A program made the translations under genes and the position numbers. From JAGDZR01 sp049115695 (GTDB lineage: Bacteria; Bacteroidota; Bacteroidia; Cytophagales; Cyclobacteriaceae): DNA of 64,000 bases. The notes beneath the pieces were generated by a model, which searched no databases, was not told the origin of the DNA, and saw only the letters and a list, made by a program, of their open reading frames with translations. How positions within the stretch are numbered: position 1 is the stretch's first letter; every line of letters starts with the position of its first letter. The DNA lies in NCBI GenBank assembly GCA_049115695.1, contig JAGDZR010000007.1:343561-407560 (forward strand), given 5' to 3'. Shown here in pieces: positions 44,587 to 55,900 of the stretch.

Positions 44587-45567
44587 CTATTTAACATTTG
44601 CATCCAAGTACTTTTCGATGAAGAACTTCTCCTTTAAGTACAATTCTTTCCAATCAGGATTGAGTCGATCAAGCACCAAACCTTCTGCAAACCCAATAGT
44701 ATAAAAACAAAGTCGCTGGTCTTCAAGGAGACTTTGACTTTTGAGATTCTCGAGCATCTTCGCATAAAGCAGCTCACGGATTTGCAAATAATCATCAAAC
44801 GAGCTCAGGCTTGTTACACCTAATCCTTCAATAAATTGCTTGACCGATTCGAGGAACTGATACTCTGTATACCGAGCAATTCCCTCCTGCCATACCTGAA
44901 ACGAAAAATAAGCATAGTCCTTTTCTGAAAGACCCTGCTCAAATGCTTTCCTTGCAGCCAAATAATCTTCAGTCAAATCCAGCCCCTTGCTTTCAAGAAG
45001 ATTTAATAAAGACAATTTGAATGCGTCAAATTTTGCATTCACAGCAGAGTCATCATACGGAAACGGGTAATTCAGCATCCACATTCCCGTATCGTCTCCA
45101 CCATCCAAATCGAGATTAGCTACATCAGCATAATAAGTCGAATCTCCTTGTTGCATCTGATGAAAATGCTCATGAAGCAAAGTGGTTACCCACCGATTTG
45201 AATTAAGTCCTGTATTTTTTGGTGTGCCAACCACTATGCAACTTTGTCCTCCAACAGCAGGAAATGTGGCCAACAAGTTATTCCTGAATACACTAGGACG
45301 ATACCAGACCTTACCTGTAATCATTTTTTCGTGATCAACCTCAACAAACTCTTCTGACGGATTTTCATGAAACATTAGGAATTCACCACTATCCGTGACG
45401 AGTAATAGCGAAAAAGGTACTTTAGCAATACCCTCCCATATTTCCTCACCAAATCGATCATTCAATTGTTTTGCAGCCCTAACATGCAATTGGTCTGAGA
45501 AAGTGAGTTGAGCGAACAGGACTCCTTGAAAAAGCATTAAGAGAAATGCCAGACTAATTCTTTTCAT
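44587..45567 (-). CDS. Secreted protein with HExxH zinc-protease motif
   Basis: 326 aa with signal peptide (ISLAFLLMLFQGVLFAQ). The sequence TLLHEHFHQMQ holds HEHFH at 132-136, the zinc-binding HExxH of metallopeptidases, in the right hydrophobic helix setting. A possible third ligand is the glutamate in WQEGIARYTEYQFL near 235, about 100 residues on, as in gluzincin-like enzymes. Peptidase activity is inferred; I cannot place it in a named family. Confidence 0.75.
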   Translation of the reverse strand: MKRISLAFLLMLFQGVLFAQLTFSDQLHVRAAKQLNDRFGEEIWEGIAKVPFSLLLVTDSGEFLMFHENPSEEFVEVDHEKMITGKVWYRPSVFRNNLLATFPAVGGQSCIVVGTPKNTGLNSNRWVTTLLHEHFHQMQQGDSTYYADVANLDLDGGDDTGMWMLNYPFPYDDSAVNAKFDAFKLSLLNLLESKGLDLTEDYLAARKAFEQGLSEKDYAYFSFQVWQEGIARYTEYQFLESVKQFIEGLGVTSLSSFDDYLQIRELLYAKMLENLKSQSLLEDQRLCFYTIGFAEGLVLDRLNPDWKELYLKEKFFIEKYLDANVK

Positions 45568-45611
45568 AAAAACGGTGGTTCAACGATCCGAAGATAATCA
45601 AACCTTCGTTT

Positions 45612-46586
45612 TTACTTTGCGCGATCTATTGTGAATTGTACAAGTTGCTCCAATGAGGTGCGGTACTCTGATTCAGGAAAGGTTCTTAAAATATCGATCG
45701 CCTCTTGATGATACCTGTTCATCACCTCAGTTGCATATTCAAGGCCACCTTTATCTTGAACAATTTTCACAACTTCATTGACGTTTTTCGGCTCCTTTTC
45801 GCTCGTCCTAACCAATCGCTTGATGCGGTTTTTTTCTGACTTGGTACATTTAGTAAGTGCATGAATAAGCGGAAGCGTCAATTTCTTTTCTCTGATATCA
45901 ATGCCTGTTGGCTTGCCAATTTCAGATGTTCCATAATCAAACAGGTCATCCTTAATTTGAAAAGCCATCCCTACTTTTGTTCCAAACTCACCCATTTTAG
46001 CAATCGCCGCTTCGTCTGCACCAACAGAGCTGGCCCCTACCTCACAGCACGATGTAATCAAACTGGCTGTTTTCTGACGAATCACCTCATAATAGATTGA
46101 TTCATCAATATCGAGTTTTCTGGCTTTCTCCATCTGAAGCAATTCGCCTTCACTCATTTCCCTGACAGCATTGGATACAATGCGAAGCAGATTCACATCG
46201 TCATTTTCCAATGAAAGCAGTAATCCACGGGAAAGGAGGAAATCACCAACAAGCACTGCTACTTTATTTTTCCATAGTGCATTGATAGAAAAAAATCCTC
46301 GTCTATAGTGCGCATCATCTACCACATCGTCATGAACCAATGAAGCAGTGTGTAATAATTCGATCAACGATGCACCTCTATAGGTAGACTCATCAATCTC
46401 TCCATTGACACCAGCGGATAAAAAAACGAAGAGTGGACGCATCTGCTTACCCTTTCGCTTGACAATGTATCCCGTAATTTTATCCAGCAACATCACGTTG
46501 CTACGCATGGACTTTCTGAACTTCTTTTCAAAATCCACCATTTCCCGATTGACGGGCGCCTGTATATCTTCTAGTTTGAGGGCCAT
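45612..46586 (-). CDS. Polyprenyl diphosphate synthase (long-chain, IspB-like)
   Basis: 324 aa trans-prenyltransferase. First aspartate-rich motif DDVVDD at 86-91 (LLHTASLVHDDVVDDAHYRRG) and second DDLFD at 213-217 (FQIKDDLFDYG), with GKQMRPLFVFLSAG at the N-terminus. Small or medium residues before the first motif (HTASL) are compatible with a long chain product such as the menaquinone side chain. Chain length is inferred. Confidence 0.93.
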   Translation of the reverse strand: MALKLEDIQAPVNREMVDFEKKFRKSMRSNVMLLDKITGYIVKRKGKQMRPLFVFLSAGVNGEIDESTYRGASLIELLHTASLVHDDVVDDAHYRRGFFSINALWKNKVAVLVGDFLLSRGLLLSLENDDVNLLRIVSNAVREMSEGELLQMEKARKLDIDESIYYEVIRQKTASLITSCCEVGASSVGADEAAIAKMGEFGTKVGMAFQIKDDLFDYGTSEIGKPTGIDIREKKLTLPLIHALTKCTKSEKNRIKRLVRTSEKEPKNVNEVVKIVQDKGGLEYATEVMNRYHQEAIDILRTFPESEYRTSLEQLVQFTIDRAK

Positions 46587-46716
46587 TTGCGAAGTGCAAT
46601 ATTACGGTACTTCATGGTCTTTTAAAATCATTTGAAAATGATCGCCCTTTTTGTCCTAAAAACTACAAAAGATTTATCAGACCGATATATATTGAAATCC
46701 GTTAACCAAGAACGAA

Positions 46717-47604
46717 ATGGAAAAGGCTATTTATCATCTTCTTGACGTTTTTACCAACCAAAGATTTGGTGGCAATCAGCTAGCGGTATTCCCGGATGCT
46801 CGTAATGTTCCTGAGGACCAAATGCAAGAGATAGCGCGTGAGCTCAATTTATCAGAAACTGTATTTATCCTTCCAAAAACCAGGTTAGGCGGGCATCAGA
46901 TGAGGATCTTCACACCAGCGACCGAGTTACCCACGGCAGGACACCCAACCATCGGTACGGCCTTTTTGCTTGGTAGGGACATCACACCGGATCTATCAGA
47001 CCGGGCCACTTTGTTGTTGGACCAAAAGATCGGGCTAATTGAAGTAGAAATTGCCTACAAGAATCAAGTACCCATCAAAGCCACAATGCGTCAACCACTG
47101 CCAAAGTTTGGCGCAGTATACGACGTGCGTAAAATGTTCACTGATCTACTCAGTCTTAACGAAACAAGTCTGCTCGATCATCCTATCCAGGAAATTGCTT
47201 GTGGTGTTCCTTATATACTCATTCCATTGAATTCATTGGAAGCTGTGAAAAACATCAAATTTCGACTTGATCTCTGGGAACAAATGAAGGACAAAGTGAA
47301 TGGTGCCTTTATCTATGCTTTTACTCCATCAGGTGAACAAGAGGCCTCCAATCTTCATGGACGAATGTTTGCGCCGGAAGGTGGTATTTTGGAAGATCCC
47401 GCAACTGGATCGGCCAATGGCCCCCTGGGCTGTTATGTTACGCATTACGACATATTGAAAGGACCATTTGTAAGTGAGCAAGGATTCGAAATGGGACGTC
47501 CGAGTATTATTCATATTGACATTCAACAATCAGGTGATCACATAACGGCCGTGCATGTTGGAGGTGAAAGTGTTTTTGTTGGACAAGGTGAGTTATACCT
47601 TTAA
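46717..47604 (+). CDS. PhzF family isomerase/epimerase-like protein
   Basis: 295 aa with the duplicated diaminopimelate-epimerase-like fold of PhzF. LLDVFTNQRFGGNQLAVFPDA at the start, NLSETVFILP with the catalytic glutamate, FTPATELPTAGHPTIGTAFLLG, and FAPEGGILEDPATGSANGPLGCYV in the second half are family hallmarks. Phenazine synthesis is not implied; most members have unknown substrates. First of a plus-strand set with the acyltransferase and gpsA. Confidence 0.95.
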   Translation: MEKAIYHLLDVFTNQRFGGNQLAVFPDARNVPEDQMQEIARELNLSETVFILPKTRLGGHQMRIFTPATELPTAGHPTIGTAFLLGRDITPDLSDRATLLLDQKIGLIEVEIAYKNQVPIKATMRQPLPKFGAVYDVRKMFTDLLSLNETSLLDHPIQEIACGVPYILIPLNSLEAVKNIKFRLDLWEQMKDKVNGAFIYAFTPSGEQEASNLHGRMFAPEGGILEDPATGSANGPLGCYVTHYDILKGPFVSEQGFEMGRPSIIHIDIQQSGDHITAVHVGGESVFVGQGELYL

Positions 47605-47658
47605 TAGGTCATTCTGATCTCAATTTTATTAACTTCGCCCTCCCATTATCCTTCGTAA

Positions 47659-49326
47659 ATGAAGAAAAAACAAAAGGTAAGGTACTCAGAGATTATTCCG
47701 AGACACAAGCAATGGCCCATTGTGAAACTCTCGAAAAATCGAAAGGAGTTTTTGAGAGAGGTAGCGGAAGAATCGTTTGAAAACGTAAAGCAGCATGCCA
47801 AAGTAAAATCACTACGTGAAGAACTGGAAACGACCATTTATCGCGAAAAATTGCGCATGCGCGCTAATCCCTGGCGTGTTGATCCAAAAGATGAAAGAGA
47901 CTTCTGGAAACATATGCAACATCGGTTGGTGGAAAGTGAGTCAGCTAGCGATCCTCATGCAGCAGAAGAGCAGATATTAAAGGATATTATCAATCGATAT
48001 GCGAATGAGATTGTTGGGAATTTCAAAAATTCCTACTACAAATTTGCCGTTGGTTTTGTCACATTTGGTTTTGCGCGATTGCTAAATGCAGCCAGAGTAA
48101 AGGGATTCACCTCATTATTCAGTCGTCAACTGGACCTGGATGACAAACTGCATGTTACCGGAGAAACTGAGCAAATAAGAAAATTAGCGAAAATTGGTAC
48201 TGTTGTAATGGTACCGACGCATTTCAGTAACCTGGACTCAATACTGATTGGTTGGGTCATTCAGCACCTTGGACTACCTGCATTTATCTATGGAGCGGGT
48301 CTAAATCTCTTCAACATCAAGATATTCGCTTATTTCATGAATAGTCTTGGCGCCTACAAAGTAGACAGACGAAAGAAAAACCCGGTTTACTTAGAAACAC
48401 TCAAGACCTACTCGAGTATGGCGCTCAGATGGGGTTGCCACAGCTTGTTTTTCCCGGGAGGAACACGAGCCCGGTCCGGACAACTCGAATCATCCTTGAA
48501 ACTAGGCTTATTGAGTACTGCCATTGAGGCGCAGCGGATTATGTATCAGGAACGCTTCGATAAAGCCAAAAAAATATTCATTGTCCCGGTAACGCTCAAC
48601 TACCAATTTACACTGGAAGCTCCTATATTGATCAACGATCACCTGAAGCGTACCGGTCAGGAGCGGTACTATAAGGAATCAGATGAATTTTCAACATCAT
48701 ACAAAATCGGAACCTTTCTTCTAAAGTTTTTCACGAAAGGATCTGACATTTCTGTAACGATCGGAAAGGGCATGGATATCCTGGGCAACTTTGTGGATGA
48801 TGAAGGGCATAGCTACGATCAAAATAACAATCACATACACCCCAGGGATTATTTTGTTGCCAATGGCAACATCACGATAGATCCACAGCGTGAACAGACG
48901 TATGTAAGGATATTGTCCAAAAGAATTGTTGAAGAATACTACAAGATTCATCGGGTGTTTAGCAGCCATATCGCTGCATACACTGCATTTAAAATGCTTC
49001 AGCGCCAAAACCCTAAGCTAGACCTGTACTCACTTATGCGTGTGCCGGATGAGGATCTTATTCTCGATTATGAAGAGTTCAGGAAAAAATGGAAGGATAT
49101 CAGGAAGCAAATCAAAAAGCTCAATAAAAAAGCTCAGGTAGGGATAGAAAACGATTTACTACTTAAGTCTGATGAAGCAATTCGAATAGGATTGGAAAAT
49201 ATTGGTATGTATCACGCCCAGCGTCCACTTACCAAAAAAGAAAATAAAATTATTATCAACGACCCAGCTACATTGTTTTATTATCACAATCGACTAGAGG
49301 GATATGGACTCGAAAAGCACATCTAA
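47659..49326 (+). CDS. Glycerol-phosphate acyltransferase (PlsB/PlsC superfamily)
   Basis: 555 aa. Acyltransferase block I HxxxxD (VPTHFSNLDSIL, about 193-198), block II-like GAYKVDRRKKNPVY, and block III FFPGGTRARSG. About 150 residues precede and 200 follow the catalytic domain, as in larger PlsB-like enzymes. No TM of note. The stop overlaps the gpsA start by 23 bases, and gpsA makes its substrate glycerol-3-phosphate, supporting an sn-1 acyltransferase role. An sn-2 role cannot be excluded. Confidence 0.88.
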   Translation: MKKKQKVRYSEIIPRHKQWPIVKLSKNRKEFLREVAEESFENVKQHAKVKSLREELETTIYREKLRMRANPWRVDPKDERDFWKHMQHRLVESESASDPHAAEEQILKDIINRYANEIVGNFKNSYYKFAVGFVTFGFARLLNAARVKGFTSLFSRQLDLDDKLHVTGETEQIRKLAKIGTVVMVPTHFSNLDSILIGWVIQHLGLPAFIYGAGLNLFNIKIFAYFMNSLGAYKVDRRKKNPVYLETLKTYSSMALRWGCHSLFFPGGTRARSGQLESSLKLGLLSTAIEAQRIMYQERFDKAKKIFIVPVTLNYQFTLEAPILINDHLKRTGQERYYKESDEFSTSYKIGTFLLKFFTKGSDISVTIGKGMDILGNFVDDEGHSYDQNNNHIHPRDYFVANGNITIDPQREQTYVRILSKRIVEEYYKIHRVFSSHIAAYTAFKMLQRQNPKLDLYSLMRVPDEDLILDYEEFRKKWKDIRKQIKKLNKKAQVGIENDLLLKSDEAIRIGLENIGMYHAQRPLTKKENKIIINDPATLFYYHNRLEGYGLEKHI

Positions 49327-50347
49327 ACCCGTAGGGGTGATCGGAGCTGGTAGTTTCGGTACAGCAATGGCCAACATTCTTGCCGAAAGGAGTGACCGCA
49401 TTCTGCTCTATGCCAGAACCAAAGGACGTGCCGAAGAAATCAAGTCTTCCAGAATCAGTGCTGGTCAATCGTTAGCTGATAACATCGAAATTGTTTCAGA
49501 TCTTGAACGAATGGGGGGCGAATGTGATATCATATTTCCTATTATCCCTTCTGCCAATTTCAGGGATATGATGCGTGATCTTTCACCCTATCTCAGACCC
49601 TATCACATCTTAATTCACGGTACCAAAGGCTTTGATCTGACAACTCCTAATTCAGGTGAAAAGATGAGCCGAGAGCATGTCAAGACGATGAGTGAGGTAA
49701 TTCAGGAAGAAAGCTCAGTGGTCCGAATTGGCTGCCTTGCGGGACCAAATCTCTCTCGTGAAATTGCTGAACACAAACCCGCAGCAACGGTAATTGCCAG
49801 TCAGTTTGATGAAGTCATTCAAGTCGGTCAGAAACTATTGAAAAACGATCGGTTTCTGGTCTACGGCAGCAATGACCTGATAGGCATTGAGTTGTGCGGA
49901 ATTCTCAAAAATATCATTGCCGTTGGTGCAGGAACTATAGGTGGCAGAAATCTGGGAGAAAATGCCAAGGCCCTGTTTATCAGTAGAGGTTTAGTCGAGA
50001 TGATCCACATAGGCAAAAAGCTAGGGGGCAACACCCACGCATTTCTGGGACTAGCAGGAGTTGGGGATCTGATTGCAACATGCGCGAGCGACCTTAGCCG
50101 CAACTACACAGTTGGCAATAGATTGTCCAATGGCGAATCTTTGGGAGGCATTATCGACTCAATGGAAGAAGTAGCCGAGGGTGTGAAAACCATTGATATT
50201 GTGCAGGAGCTCTCAAAAACTTACAATGTCAGAGTCCCAATCACTGAGTCCCTTTACAAGATTGTAAGAGGAGAAATGACAGTCGAAGATGCCCATGGGT
50301 ACCTCATGAAATTCCCTTTCAGAGTTGAGATTGACTTCCTGGATTGA
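49304..50347 (+). CDS. gpsA: Glycerol-3-phosphate dehydrogenase [NAD(P)+]
   Basis: 347 aa. Rossmann motif VGVIGAGSFGTAMANILAE at about 9-27, GTKGFDL, RIGCLAGPNLSREIAEHKPAA, the catalytic-lysine segment ELCGILKNIIAVGAGTIGG and GLAGVGDLIATCASDLSRNY. Reduces dihydroxyacetone phosphate to glycerol-3-phosphate for phospholipid synthesis. Translationally overlapped with the acyltransferase. Confidence 0.97.
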   Translation: MDSKSTSKPVGVIGAGSFGTAMANILAERSDRILLYARTKGRAEEIKSSRISAGQSLADNIEIVSDLERMGGECDIIFPIIPSANFRDMMRDLSPYLRPYHILIHGTKGFDLTTPNSGEKMSREHVKTMSEVIQEESSVVRIGCLAGPNLSREIAEHKPAATVIASQFDEVIQVGQKLLKNDRFLVYGSNDLIGIELCGILKNIIAVGAGTIGGRNLGENAKALFISRGLVEMIHIGKKLGGNTHAFLGLAGVGDLIATCASDLSRNYTVGNRLSNGESLGGIIDSMEEVAEGVKTIDIVQELSKTYNVRVPITESLYKIVRGEMTVEDAHGYLMKFPFRVEIDFLD

Positions 50348-50353
50348 TCAACT

Positions 50354-51601
50354 TTATTGAGAGTCAATTGCCTTCTCCATCGACTCCACACGTTGCAATA
50401 GTGATGGATGCGAGTAGTGCATAAACACATATGCCGGATGAGGCGTAAGATTGGACAAGTGATCACTACTCATTTTCTTAAGTGCTGAGATCAAAGGTTT
50501 TCCGTCATAGTGCCTGACGGCATACTCATCCGCTTCATATTCATTTTTCCTCGAGATCATATTCATGATTACACCCAGAATATGAGAAACGGGCGAATAC
50601 AGTATCCCAAATGCAAGCATATTCAAATGTAGTGCTGTCATGTCTCCACCCATGGCATAACTCAGCTCCGAACTCAGGATCATTTTCGAAAGAATGAAAA
50701 GCATGAGGCCAGTTTGCAGAATCGATAACACCGTTGACAGGTAGATATGTTTCTTTTTGAAATGACCAATCTCATGAGCGAATACTGCAGTGAGTTCCTC
50801 TGTGGTGTGTTTTTCAATTAGCGTGTCATACAAAACCACTTTTTTCCGTTTACCCAGACCAGAAAAAAAGGCATTCCCTTTAGATGAACGCTTGGAGCCA
50901 TCAATCACAAAAATATTACTCAGCGGAAAGGAAACCTTATCACTGAACGCCTGAATGGATGACTTTAGCTCGCCCTCTTCCATAGGCGTTAGTTTATTGA
51001 AAAGCGGCAGAATCCAAGATGTATAGAACATGTTGGCAAGCAGGACGAAAACAGTAATCACACCCCAGAAGTAAATCCAAAACCCAGAGCCCATAAAGGT
51101 GACCAGATAAATGAAAACTGCCAGCAACAACCCACCGATGATAATTGCAAGTAGATAACCTTTGATTTTATCCATCACGAATGTTTTAGCGGTGGTCTTG
51201 TTGAACCCAAATTTTTCCTCAATCACAAACGTCTGGTAAATCGAAAATGGCAAACCAATCAAATCCGAGATCACGTATAGAACAGCGAAGAAAATCAGCG
51301 GCGTGACGGGTTCAAGTGGACTGAAGTCCCTCACCCAACTATCCAACAAACCAAACCAGCCAAAGTATAGTGCCAGAAACATCAAAACGAATGAAAATGT
51401 CGCTGACAAGTTTCCAAATCGTGTTAATACGCCGTTATAAGCTTGAGATTTCTGATACTTTTCCTGATCATATATCCCGTTCAGCTTTTCAGGAATAGGC
51501 TGCTTGGAGCTAACATAGTTAAGCCTACTCAGTACTCTTTCAAGTACAAAATCAGCCAATACGATAATCAGGATTACTTTGTAAATCAGTTCTTCAGTCA
51601 T
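50354..51601 (-). CDS. M48 family metalloprotease (Ste24/CAAX-protease type)
   Basis: 415 aa with six or seven TM segments. Zinc motif HEIGH at 276-280 (TAVFAHEIGHFKKKH) and the third ligand in RKNEYEADEYAV near 354-358. GSKRSSKGNAFFSGLGKRKKVVLYDTL is the typical pre-catalytic strand region. Integral inner-membrane protease. Bacteria lack CAAX prenylation in general, so quality control is the likelier job. Convergent with gpsA, 6 bases apart. Confidence 0.93.
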   Translation of the reverse strand: MTEELIYKVILIIVLADFVLERVLSRLNYVSSKQPIPEKLNGIYDQEKYQKSQAYNGVLTRFGNLSATFSFVLMFLALYFGWFGLLDSWVRDFSPLEPVTPLIFFAVLYVISDLIGLPFSIYQTFVIEEKFGFNKTTAKTFVMDKIKGYLLAIIIGGLLLAVFIYLVTFMGSGFWIYFWGVITVFVLLANMFYTSWILPLFNKLTPMEEGELKSSIQAFSDKVSFPLSNIFVIDGSKRSSKGNAFFSGLGKRKKVVLYDTLIEKHTTEELTAVFAHEIGHFKKKHIYLSTVLSILQTGLMLFILSKMILSSELSYAMGGDMTALHLNMLAFGILYSPVSHILGVIMNMISRKNEYEADEYAVRHYDGKPLISALKKMSSDHLSNLTPHPAYVFMHYSHPSLLQRVESMEKAIDSQ

Positions 51602-51670
51602 ATTGAGTTAGCAAATAGTCGTGCAATTTATAGATTGATCAAAACAATCCGACCAAACCACCGGTCAATC

Positions 51671-52759
51671 TTAAAAATTGTATGGAATGGGACACTTAAG
51701 CCCTCTTATCTCCATCGAAGGTTTACTCTTATCTCCCAATCTGAAAGAATAAATCAAAGAAATTTCATGAGCACCGCCACTACTGACGCCCAAATCTGAC
51801 AAAGTGAAATCAAAGCTGTAGCCAAACATTGTTTGTCCCATTCTTAGGCCAAACATCAAAACTATCGCCTCGCTATTGGGGATTTCCTCCAGCATCTTTA
51901 ACGGAATACCTCTATACCACAATCCGGTGAGAATTGGTTCGAAAGTAAAGTACACGCCTAAATCAAGCTGATCAAAATCCCCTTGTGTTTTATAATTAAA
52001 CGTAGGGGTCATACTCCATTCGCGACCAAGTTTTGACTGCATGAATGGGTTGAATCTATCAAGTGGAATTTTGTAACCGCCATGGTAAGAGACTTTCTTT
52101 CTCAATAACACATCTCCTCCGGCAATAGATTGATTGGGTTCCAGAACGTGGTGGGCCGATCCTCCAAACCAGGCATTCTTATTAAATATTATTCCACCAA
52201 AAGACAAATCAAACCATCTGGCCTGACCCTGCCCCAAATTCTCAATAGTTGTAGGATTAATGAGTCCTGTATCGTCAAACTGGTCTGGAAATGTCAAATG
52301 TGTAAAATCAATGCTCCTCCAGTAATAACCAGCTTCTACCGCAGGTCTGAATGTCCAACGATGGTTAAGGTCCACCTGATACGCATATTGTGCGCCGATA
52401 TTGGTCGTCTTAAGTCCTATGAGTCCTTCCTGATCCTGATTCACAATCAAGCCAACACTACTGGCGTGTTCGATGAAGTTATAATCAAAATAAAAGGAGT
52501 ATGTTTCAAAATTGGCCATCATAGATGGCCACTGATTTCGATAGTTGATACCAGCTCTTCCCTCCTGGTTGATACCAACCAAAGCGGGATTCAGGTACAT
52601 GGGCGCAGCATAATACTGAGAAAACTGAGGGTCTTGTGCGAATACCTTGTTACTAGCTATAACAAGAATCACAACAAGCAGCCATGAAATCCGATCAACA
52701 GAAAGCACCCTTATTTGTCTCCACCCTAACGAAAGAAGTCTAATTCTCTCAATTGCCAT
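51671..52759 (-). CDS. PorP/SprF family type IX secretion membrane protein
   Basis: 362 aa. Signal peptide WLLVVILVIASNKVFA then QDPQFSQYYAAPMYLNPALVG, the PorP/SprF hallmark. AGINYRNQWPSM, then a run of outer-membrane barrel strands (FGGSAHHVLEPNQS, FKYTF-like) and a terminal strand. Such proteins act with a specific large type B (CHU_C) cargo, and exactly such a gene is divergent 185 bases away, so they form a likely export pair. Confidence 0.93.
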   Translation of the reverse strand: MAIERIRLLSLGWRQIRVLSVDRISWLLVVILVIASNKVFAQDPQFSQYYAAPMYLNPALVGINQEGRAGINYRNQWPSMMANFETYSFYFDYNFIEHASSVGLIVNQDQEGLIGLKTTNIGAQYAYQVDLNHRWTFRPAVEAGYYWRSIDFTHLTFPDQFDDTGLINPTTIENLGQGQARWFDLSFGGIIFNKNAWFGGSAHHVLEPNQSIAGGDVLLRKKVSYHGGYKIPLDRFNPFMQSKLGREWSMTPTFNYKTQGDFDQLDLGVYFTFEPILTGLWYRGIPLKMLEEIPNSEAIVLMFGLRMGQTMFGYSFDFTLSDLGVSSGGAHEISLIYSFRLGDKSKPSMEIRGLKCPIPYNF

Positions 52760-52944
52760 GTATCTTCCCGTAATTTTTAATTCGAAGTTAAATTATAAAA
52801 TAAACACTAAACCATAAATTTGGTTTTCTAAAGAATGGTCAAGTAATCTAACGGCAAATATGACGTTAGTATTTTGCACATTAATCTTTTGATTTGAAAC
52901 AAACTAGCGATAAGTCGCCCTTATATAAAAATCCCTTAACATCT

Positions 52945-55900
52945 ATGCGCACCATCTATGCGCTTTTTTTACTATTAATTGGGCTCAACCCACTGAATGG
53001 ACAGGTAATATCTGAATCCCAATGGTTCTTTGGTAACTCCTCGGCCAATCTTCAGTTTGATAAAAATGGTGATGAGGTCTATGATGAAGAGCGCATGACA
53101 GCACCTTTTGGGATGGGAGGATCAGCTGTAGCCAATAGTTCTACAACAGGCAACTTACTTTTTTATACCGATGGAGAGCGTATTTATGATGAAAGTGGCG
53201 CGATCATGAGTAATAGCACATCGCTTGGCGGCAGTCCCGACATCAATCAACCAGCGGTGATAAGTTCAATGCCCGGTTTCCCTAATATGTATTACGTTTT
53301 TGTCAATGTGGGGACTCATATCGAATACACACTGATCGACATGAATGCCGTGGGTAATGGAACGGCAGATGCGCCATTGGGTGCAGTAGTTACCAGCGGA
53401 CTGGTGACCCGCCACCTTAATCCATCTGAGGGGATGACCATCATCAAAACCTCGGAAGATCAGTACTGGCTGATCTCTCAGAACAATATCAATTTTGACT
53501 TCATGGTATCTCAGGTAGGAACCAATGGACTAGACACCACCATGACATTTGCTTTTGATACGACCAATCAATTGGGGTATGAAGTAGCTCAAATGGATTT
53601 CAACGCCGACTCAATGCTACTGGCTGTAGCACCGAAAGATCAAAGTAGAAATGTTTGGTTACTCAATGTAGGTGACTCAGCACAATTCCTGTCCTTCAAC
53701 AGCGAAATACTCAGGGCTGGCTATACCGACGGAGCAGAATACGCTGTTTTTGATGTGGAATGGTCCCCAAATGGAAGTAAACTTTATTTTTCAAGGTATG
53801 GAGGGGTCGATACCCTGTTGGCCAATGTTTATCAATATGACCTGGGAGATACTGCCGCTACATCGCAGGTAGTACGATTGCTCCCCAACAATCTATATAG
53901 GAGTTATGGTCTTCAAACCGCGATAGATGATCGCATGTACCATCTTTACCAGCAAGTTCAGGATGGCCCTTATCTACTGGGAAGATTTGAGCAGCCTGAC
54001 AGTGCCTATGATGTAGTCAACTATGTACCCCAGTTTTATGACATTGATTTCAACGGCCGACAATTCCCTATGTTTAGTCCAGGCAATTTCAATACGTTCA
54101 GTAGAATGGAGTTTAAAGTGCTGGATACCTGCCAGGGTAACGTCACCAAAATATTCCCATTGGTTGAGCCAACGCCTAACCAGTTTCTCTGGAATCTGAA
54201 CGGAAACTCTACGAATGTTCAAGCACCGCTCATTGATTTTGGTCAGGCCAATAGCGTCAATGGCACGTTGGAGGTTGAGTTAAATGGTGTCAGAAGAAAC
54301 TTGGCAGTGAATTTTGGTTACGGAATGAATGATCTCGAGCCAGATCTTGGCAATGACACGGTCATATGTGTAACAGACTCATTAGTCCTGGACCCTTTTG
54401 CAAATGCACAACAACAACAAGGTCAACCAGCACCAACACCAGCTGGCTTTATCTGGAGCACTGGAGAAACTACGCCAACCATTACGGTTGATACTGCAGG
54501 CACGTATTGGGTGGCTGCCATTCATGCGAACGGATGTCGCGCATTTTCAGAAATTACCATCGAGGAATCTGACTCAACGGGTATTGTATCCGCACAAACT
54601 CAAAATCAATGGTATTTTGGTGAGCGAGCCGGATTGGATTTCAACACACAACCCCCCACGCCCATTACCGATGACAACCTCATGAGCTCGCCTGAAGCGT
54701 GCGCCTCTATCTCTGATGTGGCTGGAGAGTTGATCTTCTATACGGATGGCAATACGATCTACAACAAAGACCATGAACCCATGCAGGTGCTTGACACTGC
54801 TGGTGGTACAGTATTAGGAGGGGACAATACAGCAACCCAAGGCACAACGATTCTTCCCTTCATGAATGATGAAGATGATCAAACCATGTTTTATGTCTTC
54901 ACGGCCATGGAAGTATATGGAACTGGCACTTATGACCTCAGGTACTCTATTGTTGATTTAAAGCACGATTCTGCTCGCGGGGCAGTAGTCGCACGAAATA
55001 TTCCATTGTATCAAAAAAGCACTGAAAAGATCACGCCTTCAGGATTTACCAATCAGGTCTACTTAGCAGGACATGAGTTTGGCAACAACTCCTTTAGATC
55101 CAATCTCATCACGGATGCAGGCATACTGCCCTCTACGTTTTCGCCTATTGGAGAAGTATTGAGAGGACAGGATGAAAGACAAGCTGAGGGAGCGGTGAAA
55201 TTTTCATCAGATTTGACCTTGTTAGCGAATACCATTCCGGGCCCTAACTACGTGGAAATCTTCGACTTTGACTTCAATACGGGTAAAGTTTCAGAGGTCA
55301 GACAGATAGACACTGAAGAAACAGGTGACCTCCTCTATGGACTCGAATTCTCGTCAGGAGGAACGCGGCTATATGTCACCACATCGAACAAACTAATCCA
55401 GTACAAGCTGGATTCACTAGTGCTGGACAGTTTAGAGTTGGCCATTGCCGAGATTCAAGACTCAAAGTATGATGATTATGACGCAGAAGGAAATACCCTG
55501 GGTGCTTTACAAAGAAGTTCCTCAGGCACAATCTACCTGGCAAAAGAAAATGCGAATACACTCGGCACCATCAACACGCCCAGTGGAGACGATGACCTTG
55601 TTGGGTTTAGCATCGACGGGCAGGATCTGGGCGGAAGAATGAGCCGACGTGGTTTGCCTAATTTCACACAAAACTCCAGTGACACACCTCAACAACCTGG
55701 TCAAAATCATCTGGCGGGTTGTTTTGGTCAGGATACAGAATTCTTTGCAGTCGGACTAACAGACATAGATGAGTTCTTCTGGGATTTTGATGTAATGAAT
55801 GACAGCCTTCCTTTCCCCCCTACCGGGTACGGAGAAAATGTCACGACTGCCTATGCCGGAACAGGGTGGTTCACTTATGAACTGAACATTACCAATCGCT

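Noticed and set aside
52130..52687. 185-codon open frame on the plus strand
   Set aside because: Lies antisense to the PorP/SprF gene and shows no signal peptide, domain or natural composition.
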